NCBI RefSeq assembly: GCF_947495965.1
Contig: NZ_CANMBB010000005.1
Coordinates: 124,001 to 188,000, forward strand
Source of the DNA: an uncultured Maribacter sp.
GTDB taxonomy: Bacteria > Bacteroidota > Bacteroidia > Flavobacteriales > Flavobacteriaceae
Direction: 5' to 3'
Length of the DNA: 64,000 nt
This document shows, one piece after another, positions 35,217-45,689 of this stretch; the stretch's first letter is position 1, and each line of letters begins with the position of its first letter. The translations under genes and the position numbers were made by a program. The notes below the pieces were generated by a model, which made no database searches, had not been told where the DNA came from, and saw only the letters and a program-made list of their open reading frames with translations.

Positions 35217-36692
35217 TTAATATGCTTTTGCAAATAACACCCTTCTTTTAGAGGGTTTTCCAGATATTATATCTACTCCATTTTCTTCTTTCGCATCCAT
35301 AGGAATACAACGAATAGTTGCTTTTGTTTCTTCTTTTATCTTATCTTCTGTTTCCGTAGTACCATCCCAATGCACAGAAACAAAGCCTCCTTTGTTTTCT
35401 AAAACATCTTTAAACTCTTCATAAGTATCTACCTCTGTTATATGGTCTTCTCTATGTTTTAATGCTTTTTGATGTATGTTTTTCTGAATATCTTCCATCA
35501 AAAATTCAATTTTAGAAATTACCGCATCAGCAGCAACGGTTTCTTTCTCAAAAGTATCTCTTCTTGCAACTTCATAAGTACCATTTTCTAAATCTCTAGG
35601 GCCAATTGCCAAACGTACTGGAACACCTTTTAATTCGTACTCATTAAATTTAAATCCTGGCTTGTGTGTATCTCTATTATCAAACTTAACAGAAAACCCT
35701 TTTGCACGTAATTCTTTTACTAAAGGGTTTACTTTTTCAGAAATAGCATCTAATTGCTCTATCCCTTTATAAATTGGAACAATCACAACTTGTATTGGAG
35801 CTAACATAGGAGGTAACACCAAACCACTATCATCACTATGCGTCATAATTAATGCCCCCATTAAACGTGTAGAAACGCCCCAAGAAGTAGCCCATACATG
35901 TTCTTTTTTTCCTTCTTTAGTAGCAAATTTAACATCAAAAGCTTTTGCAAAATTTTGACCCAAGAAGTGAGAGGTACCTGCCTGTAAGGCTTTACCATCT
36001 TGCATTAAAGCTTCTATACAATACGTTTCTACAGCACCAGCAAAACGTTCACTTTCTGTTTTTACCCCTTTAATAACAGGAACAGCCATGTGGTTCTCGG
36101 CAAAATCTGCATATACATGCATCATTTGTTCCGCCTCTTCAATAGCCTCCTTTTCTGTAGCGTGCGCAGTATGCCCCTCTTGCCATAAAAATTCTGCTGT
36201 TCTTAAGAAAAGACGCGTACGCATTTCCCAACGCACTACATTTGCCCATTGGTTTATTAATAATGGCAAATCTCTATAAGATTGTATCCATTTACGGTAC
36301 GTATCCCAAATAATAGTTTCAGATGTTGGCCTAACTATTAATTCCTCTTCTAATTTAGCTTCTGGATCCACAATAACACCAGAACCATCTTCAGCATTTT
36401 TAAGTCTGTAATGCGTTACCACAGCACACTCTTTAGCAAAACCTTCTACATGGCTAGCTTCTTTACTTAAATAGGATTTTGGTATAAAAAGTGGAAAATA
36501 AGCATTCTCATGCCCGGTTTCCTTAAACATTTTATCTAATGCCGCTTGCATTTTTTCCCATATTGCGTAACCGTATGGCTTAATAACCATACACCCACGA
36601 ACTCCTGAATTTTCTGCTAAATCGGCTTTTACTACAAGTTCATTATACCATTTAGAATAATCCTCGCTTCTCTTCGTTAATTTTTTACTCAT
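35217..36692 (-). CDS. proS: Prolyl-tRNA synthetase (archaeal/eukaryal-like type)
   Basis: The 491-residue class II enzyme charges tRNA-Pro. Motif 2 ([28 protein letters not shown]) and motif 3 ([25 protein letters not shown]) are clear, and the anticodon-binding domain follows ([11 protein letters not shown] region and [22 protein letters not shown]). There is no bacterial-type editing insertion and the protein ends in the C-terminal domain with a final Tyr (RVLFAKAY), which marks the archaeal/eukaryal-like class. It is upstream of the tRNA-Glu genes and divergent from the repeat-rich lipoprotein. Confidence 0.97.
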   Translation of the reverse strand: MSKKLTKRSEDYSKWYNELVVKADLAENSGVRGCMVIKPYGYAIWEKMQAALDKMFKETGHENAYFPLFIPKSYLSKEASHVEGFAKECAVVTHYRLKNAEDGSGVIVDPEAKLEEELIVRPTSETIIWDTYRKWIQSYRDLPLLINQWANVVRWEMRTRLFLRTAEFLWQEGHTAHATEKEAIEEAEQMMHVYADFAENHMAVPVIKGVKTESERFAGAVETYCIEALMQDGKALQAGTSHFLGQNFAKAFDVKFATKEGKKEHVWATSWGVSTRLMGALIMTHSDDSGLVLPPMLAPIQVVIVPIYKGIEQLDAISEKVNPLVKELRAKGFSVKFDNRDTHKPGFKFNEYELKGVPVRLAIGPRDLENGTYEVARRDTFEKETVAADAVISKIEFLMEDIQKNIHQKALKHREDHITEVDTYEEFKDVLENKGGFVSVHWDGTTETEDKIKEETKATIRCIPMDAKEENGVDIISGKPSKRRVLFAKAY

Positions 36693-36788
36693 TATATGTA
36701 GTTTGGCACAAAACTTGTGTTTATGTTATTGAAAATAATTCGGTAAAACTAATTATTTTTACTATGTTCAACAATTAATTTTACAACG

Positions 36789-38081
36789 ATGATATATTCT
36801 AGACCCCTCTATTCTTTTAACAAAGTACTTTCCTTTGCTATTTTAGGTGTTTTTGCCGTTTCTTGTGGATCTTACCAACAAGCCTCTTATTACGATAATG
36901 ATGGCATTTACTCATCTGGTAATGAAACCACTACAGAAACTCGCACACCAAATAGAACTGTCGTAAAAAAACAAAAAGAGAACAATACTTACGCAGATTA
37001 CTTTGGTGAAAAAGCAAATCAATATAACGAAATATTAGATGAAGAAATTTTTACAGATGTAGATTCTTATTCTAGTAAAGTTGTTAATGATAGCATAAGC
37101 GAAGCACAACTAACAGATTATTACACATCTAACAATGATTACGAAGGGTATGGTAATTGGGGCGACAATACTTCTGATGTAAACATTACAGTATATAACA
37201 ACGGATGGAATAACGGCTGGAATAATTGGGGTTGGAACAATGGATGGAATAATTGGGGCTGGGGAGGCTATGGATATGGATGGAACAACTTTGGATGGAA
37301 TAATTGGGGCTGGGGAGGCTATGGATATGGCTGGAACAACTTTGGATGGAATTACGGTTGGGGCTTTAACAACCCTTGGAGATGGGGCGGCTACGGATTC
37401 GCAAACCGCTGGAACTCTCCTTACTATTATGCTTATGGAGGATATTATGGTAATAGATATAACAGATTTAACAGATACAATAGAAGCTACGCATACAATA
37501 ACTCTAGAAGAGGATATTACTTAAGAGGTAATGTAACAAATAGATCTAGCAGAACAACCACTAGATCTAGTTATTCTGGTAGAACAAGTTCACCTAGATA
37601 CAGAAGTACAAGTACGCGTACTTCCAATACTAGAGGTACTACCTCTAGAAGTTATAGAAGTGGAAGCTCTAGCAGATCCGTTGGTGTAGATCAAAACAGA
37701 GCCTACAGAACAAGCAGAAGCACTAGAGCTACTCCTAGATACAATAGTTCTTCTAGAACTAGCCAAACTAGTAGAAGTTCTTCTCCTAGATCAAGTACTT
37801 ATAGAAGCGGAAACTCTACCTCTAGAAGCACAAGTACTGCACCTAGAACATCTTCGTACAGAAGTTCTAGATCCAGAACAAGTAGTCCTAGAACAAGTAG
37901 CTCTAGATCTAGTAGTTCTAGATCCAACCAATCCTACAGAAGTTCTTCTCCACGTAGCAGCAATTACAGCTCTGGAAGAAGTAGTTCATCTAGCAGAAGC
38001 AGTGGTAGCTATAGAAGCTCTAGTAGTTCTTCTAGCAGAAGTAGTGGTTCTAGGTCCTCTAGTAGTAGAGGCAGAAACTAG
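36789..38081 (+). CDS. Low-complexity lipoprotein: Trp/Asn/Gly repeats and Ser/Arg-rich tail
   Basis: The 430-residue product has a signal with lipobox (AVSCGSY, Cys about 26), a polar linker of about 100 residues, a Trp/Asn/Gly/Tyr region (about 135-215) that contains a 17-residue tandem repeat of WNNWGWGGYGYGWNNFG, and a tail of about 190 residues made almost wholly of Ser, Arg and Thr (like SR-rich proteins). Database entries for similar Flavobacteria proteins are often named after vitellogenin because of the Ser-rich tail, which has no functional meaning. The Trp/Gly part may contact membrane or glycan and the Arg-rich tail may bind polyanions; both are guesses. The FadL-family gene follows after 34 bp. 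Confidence 0.8.
   Translation: MIYSRPLYSFNKVLSFAILGVFAVSCGSYQQASYYDNDGIYSSGNETTTETRTPNRTVVKKQKENNTYADYFGEKANQYNEILDEEIFTDVDSYSSKVVNDSISEAQLTDYYTSNNDYEGYGNWGDNTSDVNITVYNNGWNNGWNNWGWNNGWNNWGWGGYGYGWNNFGWNNWGWGGYGYGWNNFGWNYGWGFNNPWRWGGYGFANRWNSPYYYAYGGYYGNRYNRFNRYNRSYAYNNSRRGYYLRGNVTNRSSRTTTRSSYSGRTSSPRYRSTSTRTSNTRGTTSRSYRSGSSSRSVGVDQNRAYRTSRSTRATPRYNSSSRTSQTSRSSSPRSSTYRSGNSTSRSTSTAPRTSSYRSSRSRTSSPRTSSSRSSSSRSNQSYRSSSPRSSNYSSGRSSSSSRSSGSYRSSSSSSSRSSGSRSSSSRGRN
37241..37342 (+). repeat. 51-bp tandem repeat, two copies, within the lipoprotein gene
   Basis: Two 51-bp units (starting at 37241 and 37292) differ at about one base (GGATGG against GGCTGG) and encode 17 residues each. Shorter, imperfect units with GGATGGAATAA lie upstream at 37203-37240. 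Confidence 0.85.
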
Positions 38082-38115
38082 TATTTTAAGCTTTTAATTG
38101 ATAAAAAAAAATTCT

Positions 38116-39618
38116 ATGAAACATATATATACTTCATTATGTCTTTTGGCATGCATTACATTAAGCGCCCAAAGTAGCGCCGATGCATTACGATATAGCA
38201 CAGAAAACACCACAGGAACAGCTCGTTACAATGCAATGAGTGGTGCATTTGGAGCCTTAGGCGGAGACTTATCTGCTTTAAATACTAACCCTGCTGGATC
38301 CGCAGTATTTACAAACAGTCTTTTCACTATATCTGGCAGCAACTACAATAGAGACAATTACGCTAGTTATTTTAACACAGGCAACGGAACAAAATTAAAT
38401 AGCTTAAATATAAACCAAGCTGGAGGTGTTTTTGTTCTTAAAAGTAATAGCGATAGTGATTGGAAAAAAATTACACTTGCCATAAATTATGATTTAGCTA
38501 CAAATTTTGATAATGAGTTTTTTGCATCAGGAGAAAGTAGACAAGGGATAGATAATTATTTTTTAAATTTTGCACAAGGAGTCCCTTTTGGGTCTATATT
38601 AAAACAAGATGGCGAATTTTTAGAAGATGCTTATTTGGATATAGGTGCTAATGCAGGTTTTGGTAGCCAGCAAGCATTTCTAGGATATTATGGAGGTATA
38701 TTAGACCCTGTTAACGAAAATAATGATACAGATCAATATACAAGGAATGCTAATTACACCACTGTAAACCAATCTTACTTAAAAAATACTTCTGGATACA
38801 ACAGCAAAATAACTTTAAATATAGGTACACAATACCAAGAGAACTTATACTTAGGAGCTTCTTTAAACTTTCATAGTATTGTGTATGATGAACTTAAAGA
38901 ATTTACAGAAAGAGGTTATGATAATGACTCTCCTATACAAGAAACAATTTTTGATAGTTTTTTACATACAGAAGGAAATGGAGTCTCATTAAATATTGGC
39001 GCTATTGCAAAACTTAATCAATTTATACGTATTGGTGGTAGTTATCAAACTCCTACTTGGTACAGAATTAATGATGAATTTTCGCAAAAAGTAGATTCAG
39101 ACTTAGGGGATGACGATATAGGTTTTATTAATTTTAATGTTGTAAATATATTTGACACCTACACCCTTAAAACCCCTAGTAAACTTACCGGAAGTTTAGC
39201 CGTTATTTTTGGCAAGCAAGGACTTCTTAGTTTTGACTATGGCTACCAAGATATGTCTAAAGCAGAATTTAGACCCACAAATGACCCTAATTTTTCTATT
39301 GAAAACGACAACATAAGCAACACTCTTGGAGGTGTTTCCACATTAAGAATTGGTGGCGAATATAGAATAGCATTAGTTAGCTTAAGAGCTGGATACCGTT
39401 ACGAACAAAGCCCATATAGCAACAACAATTTCACTGGAGATTTAAGTGGATTCTCTGGAGGAATAGGATTTAACTTTGGAGGAAGTAAATTAGATTTTGG
39501 ATTAAGCAGAACAGACCAAGATGTGAGCGAATTGTTATTTACAACAGGACTTACAACCCCTACTGTAGTAAATAGAATTAATACTACGGCAACTCTTAGC
39601 TATACATTAAACTTTTAA
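38116..39618 (+). CDS. OmpP1/FadL-family outer-membrane transporter
   Basis: I place the start at the ATG at 38116 (MKHIYTSLCLLACITLSAQ), which gives a standard signal peptide and 500 residues; the TTG at 38098 is less likely. The N-terminus SSADALRYSTENTTGTARYNAMSGAFGALGGDLSALNTNPAG matches the FadL/TodX family plug region, with the NPAG motif. The rest is amphipathic strands ending in TLSYTLNF with a terminal Phe, as in outer-membrane barrels. FadL-type proteins let long-chain fatty acids or other hydrophobic compounds cross the outer membrane. It follows the repeat-rich lipoprotein and converges on the T9SS genes. Confidence 0.93.
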   Translation: MKHIYTSLCLLACITLSAQSSADALRYSTENTTGTARYNAMSGAFGALGGDLSALNTNPAGSAVFTNSLFTISGSNYNRDNYASYFNTGNGTKLNSLNINQAGGVFVLKSNSDSDWKKITLAINYDLATNFDNEFFASGESRQGIDNYFLNFAQGVPFGSILKQDGEFLEDAYLDIGANAGFGSQQAFLGYYGGILDPVNENNDTDQYTRNANYTTVNQSYLKNTSGYNSKITLNIGTQYQENLYLGASLNFHSIVYDELKEFTERGYDNDSPIQETIFDSFLHTEGNGVSLNIGAIAKLNQFIRIGGSYQTPTWYRINDEFSQKVDSDLGDDDIGFINFNVVNIFDTYTLKTPSKLTGSLAVIFGKQGLLSFDYGYQDMSKAEFRPTNDPNFSIENDNISNTLGGVSTLRIGGEYRIALVSLRAGYRYEQSPYSNNNFTGDLSGFSGGIGFNFGGSKLDFGLSRTDQDVSELLFTTGLTTPTVVNRINTTATLSYTLNF

Positions 39619-39631
39619 AAAACACAGATAA

Positions 39632-39668
39632 AACAAAAAAGAGCCTTTTTATAAGGCTCTTTTTTGTT
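39632..39668. terminator. Bidirectional terminator, FadL gene and T9SS cargo gene
   Basis: An inverted repeat (AAAAAGAGCCTT and AAGGCTCTTTTT, loop TTTAT region, 39634-39666) has A and T runs at both ends. It lies between two convergent genes. Confidence 0.8.
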
Positions 39669-41135
39669 TTATCTCTTTAATGTAAAATGAGTTTTTCTAT
39701 TCTTAGCAACTATTAGGCCACTTTCATCCTCTGTATATTCTAACCTAAACCAGTAATCTGTTGAAGGTAATTGCCTGCCATTATAGGTACCATCCCAACC
39801 AATTGTATTAGCATCTAATTGTTTTAGCAATTTACCATATCGGTCAAAAATAAATACTCTTGCATCGGTTAACATATCAATACCCAAAACATTCCAAGAA
39901 TCATGAAATCCATCACTATTTGGTGTAAAGAATTTTGGATACCCTATTATAAAAAAGTCTATAGGCTCCGTAATTCCACAACCATTCTTATCATTTATAA
40001 TTAACGTATTTAAACCAGGTGGAATATCTGTAAAAATTGGATCATCTTGAAAATCCCCTCCATTTATAGCAAATTCATATTTACTATTACCTACTACAAA
40101 AATCTCTATATTATTTTTATCAGGATCCGCTGATAAATTAGTTTCCAAAATTTCTACCCTGTCTAGCACTGGCTCTCCATGAAAAGTAATAAGTACCCCT
40201 CCATCATCAGCAACTGTAGGAGGCGTACCACTAGCAGTAGTAATTACCGCAAAATACCTACCCGAATTAGGGCTTGCCACTACTAATTCCGCTCCAAAAT
40301 CTCCAGAACCTGGCAAAGTAGCATCTACTTGCCCATCATCTTCATAATCTACCGTCCACTCTACACTTCCTATATCTGAACCCGCAGGGGAATTAAGTGC
40401 ACTTAATGTAATATCTGGATCCCCTTCACAAGCAACAATGTCTAATCCTAAAAATTCATCACGCAAAGTGCAATCTAAAGCTGTATTTTGATCTGCTTCT
40501 ACAGAGCTCCCCGTAAATGTTAATGAATAAGGCTCAGGGTCACCATCAAAATTAGTATTAAAATTATTTATTAAGATATAATATATTTCCCCAGGTTGCA
40601 CATCTAACCATTCGTCATAGGTATTTTGGCTACCAGTTAAAAATGGTGCTCCTTCTTGACCGTTTTCTGGATTTACCCCTACTCCTGTAAAATTAGTATT
40701 ATTTACCTCGTAATTACATCTAATTGGTTGCGCTACTCCACTACCAATATCTCCACAATCTACGTCTGGACCATATACCGCAAAATCCCATTCTGCAGTT
40801 GGTGTTCCACTACCACCGCCAATTGCTAAAGATTCTATATCAAAACCAACTTGTCCGCCAGTACCAGCTCTAAAAACATACCAAGATGTATTGTTTTCTA
40901 TGTTTGCAGAAGAAATACTTCCTTTTTCTAAACAGCCGGATTCCCTGACTACATCTGGGTCAAAATCATCTATATCTCCACCTCCATCAGCTTCAGAAAA
41001 AATAGGAGCATCTGCACAGACTGGAATTGCAGTCCTACAGTCTGCCGAATTTTGTTGTGCATTTGTATTAAACAAAATAAATAAAAAACAAATAATCGTT
41101 AAATAAGGTAATCGCATAGATTGTGGTGCTAACAT
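39669..41135 (-). CDS. T9SS type B cargo protein, gliding-motility-associated C-terminal domain
   Basis: The 488-residue protein has a signal peptide (probably from the internal ATG at 41117, MRLPYLTIICFLF, cut at TNA-QQ). The mature N-terminus DCRTAIPVCADAPIF is followed by a Cys-containing globular domain (WYVFRAGTGGQVGFDIE, WDFAVYGPDVDC) and an Ig-like region. The end has the CHU_C-type sorting signal: PKFFTPNSDGFHDSWNV, ARVFIFDRYGKLLKQL, WDGTYNGRQLPSTDYWFRLEY and a final LKR. Such domains send proteins through the type IX system to the cell surface. It is a paralogue of the next gene upstream. Confidence 0.93.
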   Translation of the reverse strand: MLAPQSMRLPYLTIICFLFILFNTNAQQNSADCRTAIPVCADAPIFSEADGGGDIDDFDPDVVRESGCLEKGSISSANIENNTSWYVFRAGTGGQVGFDIESLAIGGGSGTPTAEWDFAVYGPDVDCGDIGSGVAQPIRCNYEVNNTNFTGVGVNPENGQEGAPFLTGSQNTYDEWLDVQPGEIYYILINNFNTNFDGDPEPYSLTFTGSSVEADQNTALDCTLRDEFLGLDIVACEGDPDITLSALNSPAGSDIGSVEWTVDYEDDGQVDATLPGSGDFGAELVVASPNSGRYFAVITTASGTPPTVADDGGVLITFHGEPVLDRVEILETNLSADPDKNNIEIFVVGNSKYEFAINGGDFQDDPIFTDIPPGLNTLIINDKNGCGITEPIDFFIIGYPKFFTPNSDGFHDSWNVLGIDMLTDARVFIFDRYGKLLKQLDANTIGWDGTYNGRQLPSTDYWFRLEYTEDESGLIVAKNRKTHFTLKR

Positions 41136-41247
41136 TACATTAGAGATTACTACTATAACTAGTACACCATCAGTTTAGTATATTAAACGTAAAAATTAGA
41201 CACTTAATCGATGAATAACATAAAATCTCCTATCCAAGGCTAGAAAA

Positions 41248-43065
41248 TTATCGTTTTAAAGAAAAATGATTATTTATATATTTTGCAGTTTTAGTTTGCC
41301 CATTTTCATCTGTATAATCTAATTTAAACCAATAATCTGCTGCAGGTAAAGGCACTCCATTATAGGTACCATCCCAACCTTTTGAAGCACTTCCAAATTG
41401 GTATAAAAATTTACCAAAACGGTCATAAATATATACCTGAGGATTTTGCAATTCTGCAATTTCATTTATTTGCCAGTAATCATTAATAGTATCTCCGTTT
41501 GGTGTAAAGAATTTTTCAAAACCTATCACTATAATTTCTTCGGCTACTTCTCCACAACCTTTAGGGTCTATCACTTTTACTGTATGCCTACCTGGTAACA
41601 CATTACTAAATCGTCTGGATTGTTGCACTGTTTCTTCATCCATTTGATACTCATAATCTCCTTCTAAATTTATAAACACTTCTACAGTATTACTACTTTG
41701 CAAGTCCTCTATTTTAACATCTATTATTTCTGGTAGATCCGACTTAACAACAGTAACACTTCTTGCATTTGTGCAACTTACACCATTGCTTGTATGTGTT
41801 GCTGTTAAAGTATAAACCCCAGCCTCACTTGCAACAATACTAGAAGAAGTTTCTCCTGTATCCCAACTATATACATAATTAGAATTTGGAGACAGATCTC
41901 CTATAGTTCCAGAAGTTTCGTTAGCACATAAAAACAATTCTTCCTCAAAAGTTAAAACAGGAGTTTCTACACTTGTATACCTAAAACTCTCAGAGACATC
42001 AAAACACTTAGGATTTTCTATTGAAGTTGTGCGAACATATATGGTTTGCGAACCTGTTAAAACTGTATTTTCTTTCTCTAATGGATTTACACCATTTGTT
42101 GCATCATTTTGTGATGCATAATAACTAACTCTAAAATCACTAGAACTTTGTGTTCCTAAAGCTTCCGAATCTTTTAATTCTAAATTAATTTGTGCATTTC
42201 CCGAACAAGAAACTTCATCTTGCATAGGATATGTAACTGGCGATGGCGAAAAAGCCACCTGTGCCTCACTAACAATATTATTTCCTAAAGGCATTACAAC
42301 AAGAACACGATATAATGCAGAAACCGCAACATTTAAAGTCGGGCCACTTTCACCAGGTATCCTAGAAAAACCTGTTCCTAAATCTAAATACCATTCATAA
42401 CCAATAGCGGTAGCCGTTGTAGCATCTAAAATAACCGTATCCGTATCACATGCAGATACAGGCGGTCCTAATAAATTATTAATTATAGAACAATCTAAAG
42501 CATCGTTAGGATTTGTAACAAAAATATGCCCCGAAAACTGAATAGAAAAACCTGAGTTAGTATTACTAAAATTGTTTATCAGCAACAAATAATCTTCTCC
42601 TGGTTCTACCTGTAACCAGTCTTCATACAAAAAAGTATCTTCATCTCCTGTTGGATCTTCTCCAACTCCCATATAAGTATTGGCATCGGCGTTATCAAAA
42701 AAATTGCAACGAACAGGCATTCCTAAATTAGTACAATCTGATGTTTTATATAATGCAAAATCCCAATCTTCAGAAGTATCAAAACCTATATTAAAACCCA
42801 ACTGTCCGCTAGCACCAGTTCTAAACTTATACCAAGCAGAATTAGTTTCTATTACTCCAGATGTTGTTTGTCGCAAACAACCACTTTCTGTAGCGCCATT
42901 AAAATCATCTACACCATAACCTGTTGTACCACCATTTACTGGCGTATCATTACATATTGGAATAGCATTAGAGCAATCTGGAGAAACTTGCGCATTTAGC
43001 AACAAACCAGAAGCAAAAAAAAGAAAACATATTATAGCACCTAAACGGTTCATAAACCTATACAA
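41248..43065 (-). CDS. T9SS type B cargo protein, paralogue of the downstream gene
   Basis: The 605-residue protein shares its layout with the 488-residue neighbour: signal peptide (likely from the internal ATG at 43053, MNRLGAIICFLFF), DCSNAIPICNDTPVNGG, WYKFRTGASGQLGFNI, EDWDFALYKTSDC, two extra Ig-like repeats, and the type B sorting signal (EKFFTPNGDTINDYWQI, VYIYDRFGKFLYQF, WDGTYNGVPLPAADYWFKLDY, final LKR). The extra length comes from the middle region. Secretion by the type IX system is well supported by the C-terminus; binding partner unknown. It diverges from folE. Confidence 0.93.
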   Translation of the reverse strand: MYRFMNRLGAIICFLFFASGLLLNAQVSPDCSNAIPICNDTPVNGGTTGYGVDDFNGATESGCLRQTTSGVIETNSAWYKFRTGASGQLGFNIGFDTSEDWDFALYKTSDCTNLGMPVRCNFFDNADANTYMGVGEDPTGDEDTFLYEDWLQVEPGEDYLLLINNFSNTNSGFSIQFSGHIFVTNPNDALDCSIINNLLGPPVSACDTDTVILDATTATAIGYEWYLDLGTGFSRIPGESGPTLNVAVSALYRVLVVMPLGNNIVSEAQVAFSPSPVTYPMQDEVSCSGNAQINLELKDSEALGTQSSSDFRVSYYASQNDATNGVNPLEKENTVLTGSQTIYVRTTSIENPKCFDVSESFRYTSVETPVLTFEEELFLCANETSGTIGDLSPNSNYVYSWDTGETSSSIVASEAGVYTLTATHTSNGVSCTNARSVTVVKSDLPEIIDVKIEDLQSSNTVEVFINLEGDYEYQMDEETVQQSRRFSNVLPGRHTVKVIDPKGCGEVAEEIIVIGFEKFFTPNGDTINDYWQINEIAELQNPQVYIYDRFGKFLYQFGSASKGWDGTYNGVPLPAADYWFKLDYTDENGQTKTAKYINNHFSLKR

Positions 43066-43158
43066 ATTTGTAATTTCTAAAAATAACCAACCTGTTTTCT
43101 TAACACTAATTTATGTTGTGTAAGCACTAGAATATAGTATAAAGTGCCATATTATGTA

Positions 43159-43166
43159 TATCTTTG
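43159..43166 (+). promoter_or_regulatory. Candidate -7 box for folE
   Basis: TATCTTTG matches TANNTTTG and lies 25 bp before the folE ATG, giving a leader of about 20 nt. No -33 TTG is seen at the expected spacing. Confidence 0.45.
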
Positions 43167-43190
43167 CGCTTCCATTAAAGTTGAATTTAA

Positions 43191-43871
43191 ATGAAAATCG
43201 ACACAACATTAGAAGAGCAATTTGATAACATGGGAGACGATCATATATCCTCTACAGAAGACACTCCTATGCGAGAAGATGCATTTGCTCTAAATGACAA
43301 AGAGAAAATAGAAAAGATTAAAGCTAGCGTTACCGATATTTTGCACACCTTAGGTTTAGATTTAAATGATGATAGTTTAAAGGGAACTCCTAATAGAGTA
43401 GCAAAAATGTTTGTTAATGAAATTTTTGGTGGATTACACCCAGACCGCAAGCCTAAAGCATCTACTTTTGATAATAAATACAAGTATGGAGAAATGCTTG
43501 TAGAAAAAAATATTACCCTTTATTCTACCTGCGAACATCACTTATTACCAATTGTTGGTAGGGCTCATATTGCCTATATTTCTAATGGGTCTGTAGTTGG
43601 CCTTTCTAAAATGAATCGTATTGTAGATTATTACGCAAAAAGACCTCAAGTACAGGAAAGACTTACTATCCAGGTTGTAAAAGAATTGCAAAAAGTTTTA
43701 GGCACGGATGATGTTGCTTGCATTATTGACGCTAAGCATTTATGCGTAAATTCTCGAGGAATTAGCGATATAGAAAGCAGTACAGTTACTGCAGAATATG
43801 GTGGAAAATTTAAAGAAGAAGCCGTACGCAGAGAATTTTTAAATTTTATTCAACTAGAAACTAAATTTTAA
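43191..43871 (+). CDS. folE: GTP cyclohydrolase I
   Basis: The 226-residue enzyme opens GTP to dihydroneopterin triphosphate, the first step of folate and pterin synthesis. The conserved zinc and active-site segment ITLYSTCEHHLLPIVGRAHIAYI is present, along with VVGLSKMNRIVDYYAKRPQVQERL and HLCVNSRGI, which supplies the second zinc Cys. An acidic N-terminal extension of about 35 residues precedes the family start. cysS follows after 18 bp. Confidence 0.97.
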   Translation: MKIDTTLEEQFDNMGDDHISSTEDTPMREDAFALNDKEKIEKIKASVTDILHTLGLDLNDDSLKGTPNRVAKMFVNEIFGGLHPDRKPKASTFDNKYKYGEMLVEKNITLYSTCEHHLLPIVGRAHIAYISNGSVVGLSKMNRIVDYYAKRPQVQERLTIQVVKELQKVLGTDDVACIIDAKHLCVNSRGISDIESSTVTAEYGGKFKEEAVRREFLNFIQLETKF

Positions 43872-43889
43872 TACCATTCCCTTTCCAAA

Positions 43890-45371
43890 ATGCAAGCATT
43901 TAAAAATCAGACTTTAAAAATATATAATTCCCTTAGTGGAAAAAAAGAAGTTTTTAAACCCATAAATGAAGGTCACATAGGTATGTATGTTTGTGGCCCA
44001 ACAGTTTACAGCAATGTCCACTTAGGAAACTGCAGAACATTTATGTCCTTTGATATGATTTTTAGATACTTTAAGCATCTAGGCTTTAAAGTAAGGTATG
44101 TAAGGAACATTACAGATGCTGGCCATTTAGTAGATGATGCAGATGATGGAGAAGACAAAATTGCCAAAAAAGCACGTTTAGAGCAATTAGAACCAATGGA
44201 AGTTGTACAGCGTTACACGGTTGACTTTCATAATATTTTAGAAAAATTTAATTTTCTTCCTCCAAGCATAGAACCTACTGCTACTGGACATATAATTGAA
44301 CAAATAGAAATCATTAAAACAATTATAAGCAATGGCTATGCTTATGAAGTAAACGGCTCTGTTTATTTTGATGTAACTACTTTTAATGAAAAAAAGGAGT
44401 ACGGAAAACTTAGCGGGAGAAAACTAGAAGACATGATTGCTAATACTCGCGAATTAGCAGCACAAAGTGAAAAAAGAAATCCGCAAGATTTTGCTTTATG
44501 GAAAAAAGCAGAACCAGAACACATTATGCGTTGGCCTTCTCCTTGGGGAGATGGTTTTCCTGGCTGGCATTTAGAGTGTACAGCAATGAGTACAAAATAT
44601 TTGGGAGAAACTTTTGATATACATGGTGGCGGAATGGATTTAAAATTCCCACATCATGAATGTGAAATTGCACAAGCAGAAGCTTGCAATGGTCCCTCTC
44701 CTGTTAATTATTGGCTACATGCCAACATGCTTACCCTAAATGGTAAGAAAATGGCAAAATCTACTGGAAACAGTATATTACCAAATGAAATTTTTACTGG
44801 AGAAAACACTTTCTTAAGTAAAGCTTTTTCACCTTCTGTGGTTCGTTTTTTTATGATGCAAGCACATTATACTAGTATTTTAGATATTAGTAATGATGCC
44901 CTTTTAGCATCCGAAAAAGGGTTTAACAAACTTATGGAAGCTATAGAAAGCTTAAATAAATTACCTGTACAAGACAACTCTACTTTTAATGTAGAACAAT
45001 GGCAGCAACAATGTTATGATGCCATGAACGATGATTTTAACAGCCCAATACTAATTGCAAAATTATTTGAAGCTGTAAAACAAATTAATCTTATTAAAGA
45101 AGAAAAAGGAACTATCACGCAAGAAGACAAAACAACATTAACCGAAACACTTAACAATTTTGTTTTTGATGTTCTTGGTTTAGAAGACAAAAAAACTACA
45201 GATAATAGTAGCAATAAAATAGACGGCGTAGTAGAACTTTTAATTGAACTAAGAAAAGAAGCAAGAGAAAATAAAGATTTTGCTACATCAGACAAAATTA
45301 GAAACCAATTAGCTGAAATGGGAATAGAATTAAAGGATGGAAAAGAAGGCACTACTTTTAATATTCTGTAA
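43890..45371 (+). CDS. cysS: Cysteinyl-tRNA synthetase
   Basis: The 493-residue class I enzyme charges tRNA-Cys. [17 protein letters not shown] holds the HIGH-type motif (HLGN), GWHLECTAM and [13 protein letters not shown] hold the zinc-binding Cys and His, and [11 protein letters not shown] is the KMSKS motif. The C-terminal helical domain follows ([30 protein letters not shown]). It lies between folE and yidD on the same strand. Confidence 0.97.
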   Translation: MQAFKNQTLKIYNSLSGKKEVFKPINEGHIGMYVCGPTVYSNVHLGNCRTFMSFDMIFRYFKHLGFKVRYVRNITDAGHLVDDADDGEDKIAKKARLEQLEPMEVVQRYTVDFHNILEKFNFLPPSIEPTATGHIIEQIEIIKTIISNGYAYEVNGSVYFDVTTFNEKKEYGKLSGRKLEDMIANTRELAAQSEKRNPQDFALWKKAEPEHIMRWPSPWGDGFPGWHLECTAMSTKYLGETFDIHGGGMDLKFPHHECEIAQAEACNGPSPVNYWLHANMLTLNGKKMAKSTGNSILPNEIFTGENTFLSKAFSPSVVRFFMMQAHYTSILDISNDALLASEKGFNKLMEAIESLNKLPVQDNSTFNVEQWQQQCYDAMNDDFNSPILIAKLFEAVKQINLIKEEKGTITQEDKTTLTETLNNFVFDVLGLEDKKTTDNSSNKIDGVVELLIELRKEARENKDFATSDKIRNQLAEMGIELKDGKEGTTFNIL

Positions 45372-45379
45372 ATAAAAGT

Positions 45380-45604
45380 ATGGTAAAAAAAATACTAATA
45401 GCACCTTTTGTTTTTTTAGTTAAGTTTTACCAAACTGCAATATCCCCCTTTACGCCTGCAACATGTCGCTACTCCCCTACATGTTCGCAGTACACTTTAG
45501 AAGCCTTGAAAAAACATGGCCTTTTTAAAGGCGGGTGGTTAGCAACAAAAAGAATATTTAGCTGCCATCCATGGGGAGGAAAAGGATATGACCCTGTACC
45601 ATAA
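45380..45604 (+). CDS. yidD: Membrane protein insertion efficiency factor YidD
   Basis: The 74-residue protein has the family signature [32 protein letters not shown] and [24 protein letters not shown], with its three conserved Cys. YidD assists YidC-dependent membrane protein insertion. It begins 8 bp after cysS, so the two are probably co-transcribed, and lgt follows. Confidence 0.95.
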   Translation: MVKKILIAPFVFLVKFYQTAISPFTPATCRYSPTCSQYTLEALKKHGLFKGGWLATKRIFSCHPWGGKGYDPVP

Positions 45605-45689
45605 ATTTAAAAAAATACTAACATTTAACTCCTAAATAGCTAATACTAATTACTTATCTTAGGCATTCATTTAAAAATAAAACACAACT

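Noticed and set aside
37500-38080. Repetitive TCTAGAAG-type units as a possible CRISPR or repeat array
   Set aside because: They are in-frame Ser/Arg codons of a single long coding region, with no regular spacers.
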